5,668 nucleotides of DNA from UBA6183 sp034676125. Its GTDB lineage: Bacteria > Bacteroidota > Bacteroidia > UKL13-3. The DNA lies in NCBI GenBank assembly GCA_034676125.1, contig JAUCCO010000184.1, positions 1 to 5,668 of the forward strand. The letters run 5' to 3'. The notes beneath the pieces are model-generated. The model did no database searches. It was not told where the DNA came from and saw only the letters and a program-made list of their open reading frames with translations. A program made the translations under genes and the position numbers. This document shows positions 5,162 through 5,668 of the stretch, piece after piece; within the stretch, counting starts at the first letter, position 1, and each line of letters opens with the position of its first letter.

Positions 5162-5668
5162 TTAGTAGGTGATAGTTAAATAGACAGTATCATTTGTTGA
5201 AGCAGTTGTGAAGGGATGAATAACGTTTTTTAAGTAATATTCTCCCTTTTGACGCTTTTCCCAATTCTCAAAAAGCGAATATTTCACGTTCGTATTGTGT
5301 AATGCTGGAATATAAAAAACATGCTCAAGAGTGTCATAAATTGTAATTTCAGGTGGTAAGTCTCCTCCTCCTCTAAATGGGTCAAAATCATACGCCAACA
5401 CAGTTTCAGGCTTATCTTTATTATAAGTATTAAAAAAGCGCACACTTACGTAAGATACACCTGAAAGCACCACTTTGTAATTGTCTTTAGCTATTTGCTG
5501 GCAACTGGTGTTGCTCATGTCGTAATAATCGGGGTGCTGTACATCAATATACAAGTTGCTCCAATCTTTTTGGTAGCCAAAGTTAACATAGCCGTTTTCA
5601 TTGGTATTTGCAGTTGTTATTATGCTATAACTACCGCCTCCTAAGCCACCACTATTGGTGCGTTTAAG
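5162..5668 (-). CDS. C-terminal part of an extracytoplasmic protein, carboxypeptidase-regulatory-like (partial)
   Basis: The open frame continues without a stop to the right edge of the window, so this gene is partial. 168 C-terminal residues are visible and the N-terminus, with any signal peptide, is missing. The internal TTG at 5554-5552 is not the real start, because upstream codons in the same frame continue the protein sensibly. The first visible part reads R-T-N-S-G-G-L-G-G-G-S-Y-S, then T-N-E-N-G-Y-V-N-F and Y-I-D-V, then H-P-D-Y-Y-D. This pattern of a T-x-x-N-G-x-x-x-F strand followed by a Y-x-x-V strand is seen in carboxypeptidase-regulatory-like or transthyretin-like beta-sandwich domains, common in Bacteroidota exported lipoproteins. 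The rest is beta-rich and ends D-T-V-Y-L-T-I-T-Y. It probably heads or precedes the small secreted-protein gene in one transcript. The domain call is by pattern only. Confidence 0.7.
   Translation of the reverse strand, partial: LKRTNSGGLGGGSYSIITTANTNENGYVNFGYQKDWSNLYIDVQHPDYYDMSNTSCQQIAKDNYKVVLSGVSYVSVRFFNTYNKDKPETVLAYDFDPFRGGGDLPPEITIYDTLEHVFYIPALHNTNVKYSLFENWEKRQKGEYYLKNVIHPFTTASTNDTVYLTITY

Noticed and set aside
5162..5554. A complete 130-residue gene starting at 5554
   Set aside because: The start would be a TTG, and the same frame continues upstream to the window edge with a plausible beta-strand pattern. The gene is therefore treated as partial.

Overview
The window looks like chromosomal DNA from a member of the Bacteroidota. 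It is AT-rich. Two proteins carry lipoprotein signals, one with the SCKK-type start typical of this phylum. Two proteins are PorT-like outer-membrane beta-barrels with the Y-[LI]-E-V-P signature. One promoter has a perfect Bacteroidota -7 box (TAnnTTTG), and Shine-Dalgarno sequences are not evident. Genus or species cannot be told from this sequence. No tRNA, rRNA, CRISPR array, insertion sequence or integrase was seen.

Layout from left to right. (1) 63-947, minus strand: a lipoprotein of unknown function with a Gly/Ala-rich hydrophobic C-terminus. Its signal-peptide coding region is built from four tandem 10-bp repeats, which could act as an on/off slippage switch. (2) 948-1253: an intergenic region with a 20-bp dyad upstream of the lipoprotein gene and a clear hairpin terminator for the next gene. 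(3) 1254-2660, minus strand: a complete alpha-D-phosphohexomutase (phosphoglucomutase/phosphomannomutase family) with all four active-site loops. This is the only housekeeping gene and the most secure call. Its likely promoter overlaps the start codon of the divergent gene. (4) 2730-4767, plus strand: a tight three-gene unit encoding a beta-barrel, a cysteine-rich lipoprotein and a second beta-barrel. The gap between the first two genes is 3 bp and the last two overlap. (5) 4768-4928: a short convergent intergenic region with no convincing terminator. (6) 4929-5668, minus strand: a small secreted protein of unknown function, preceded 14 bp upstream by the C-terminal part of a larger extracytoplasmic protein that runs off the right edge.

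Except for the phosphohexomutase, every gene encodes an exported envelope or secreted protein. The plus-strand unit is the best candidate for an undescribed multi-component system: two related barrels flanking a lipoprotein with 16 cysteines besides the lipid-attachment cysteine. Its function cannot be read from sequence alone. The lipoprotein with the 10-bp repeats is the best candidate for a phase-variable surface protein.
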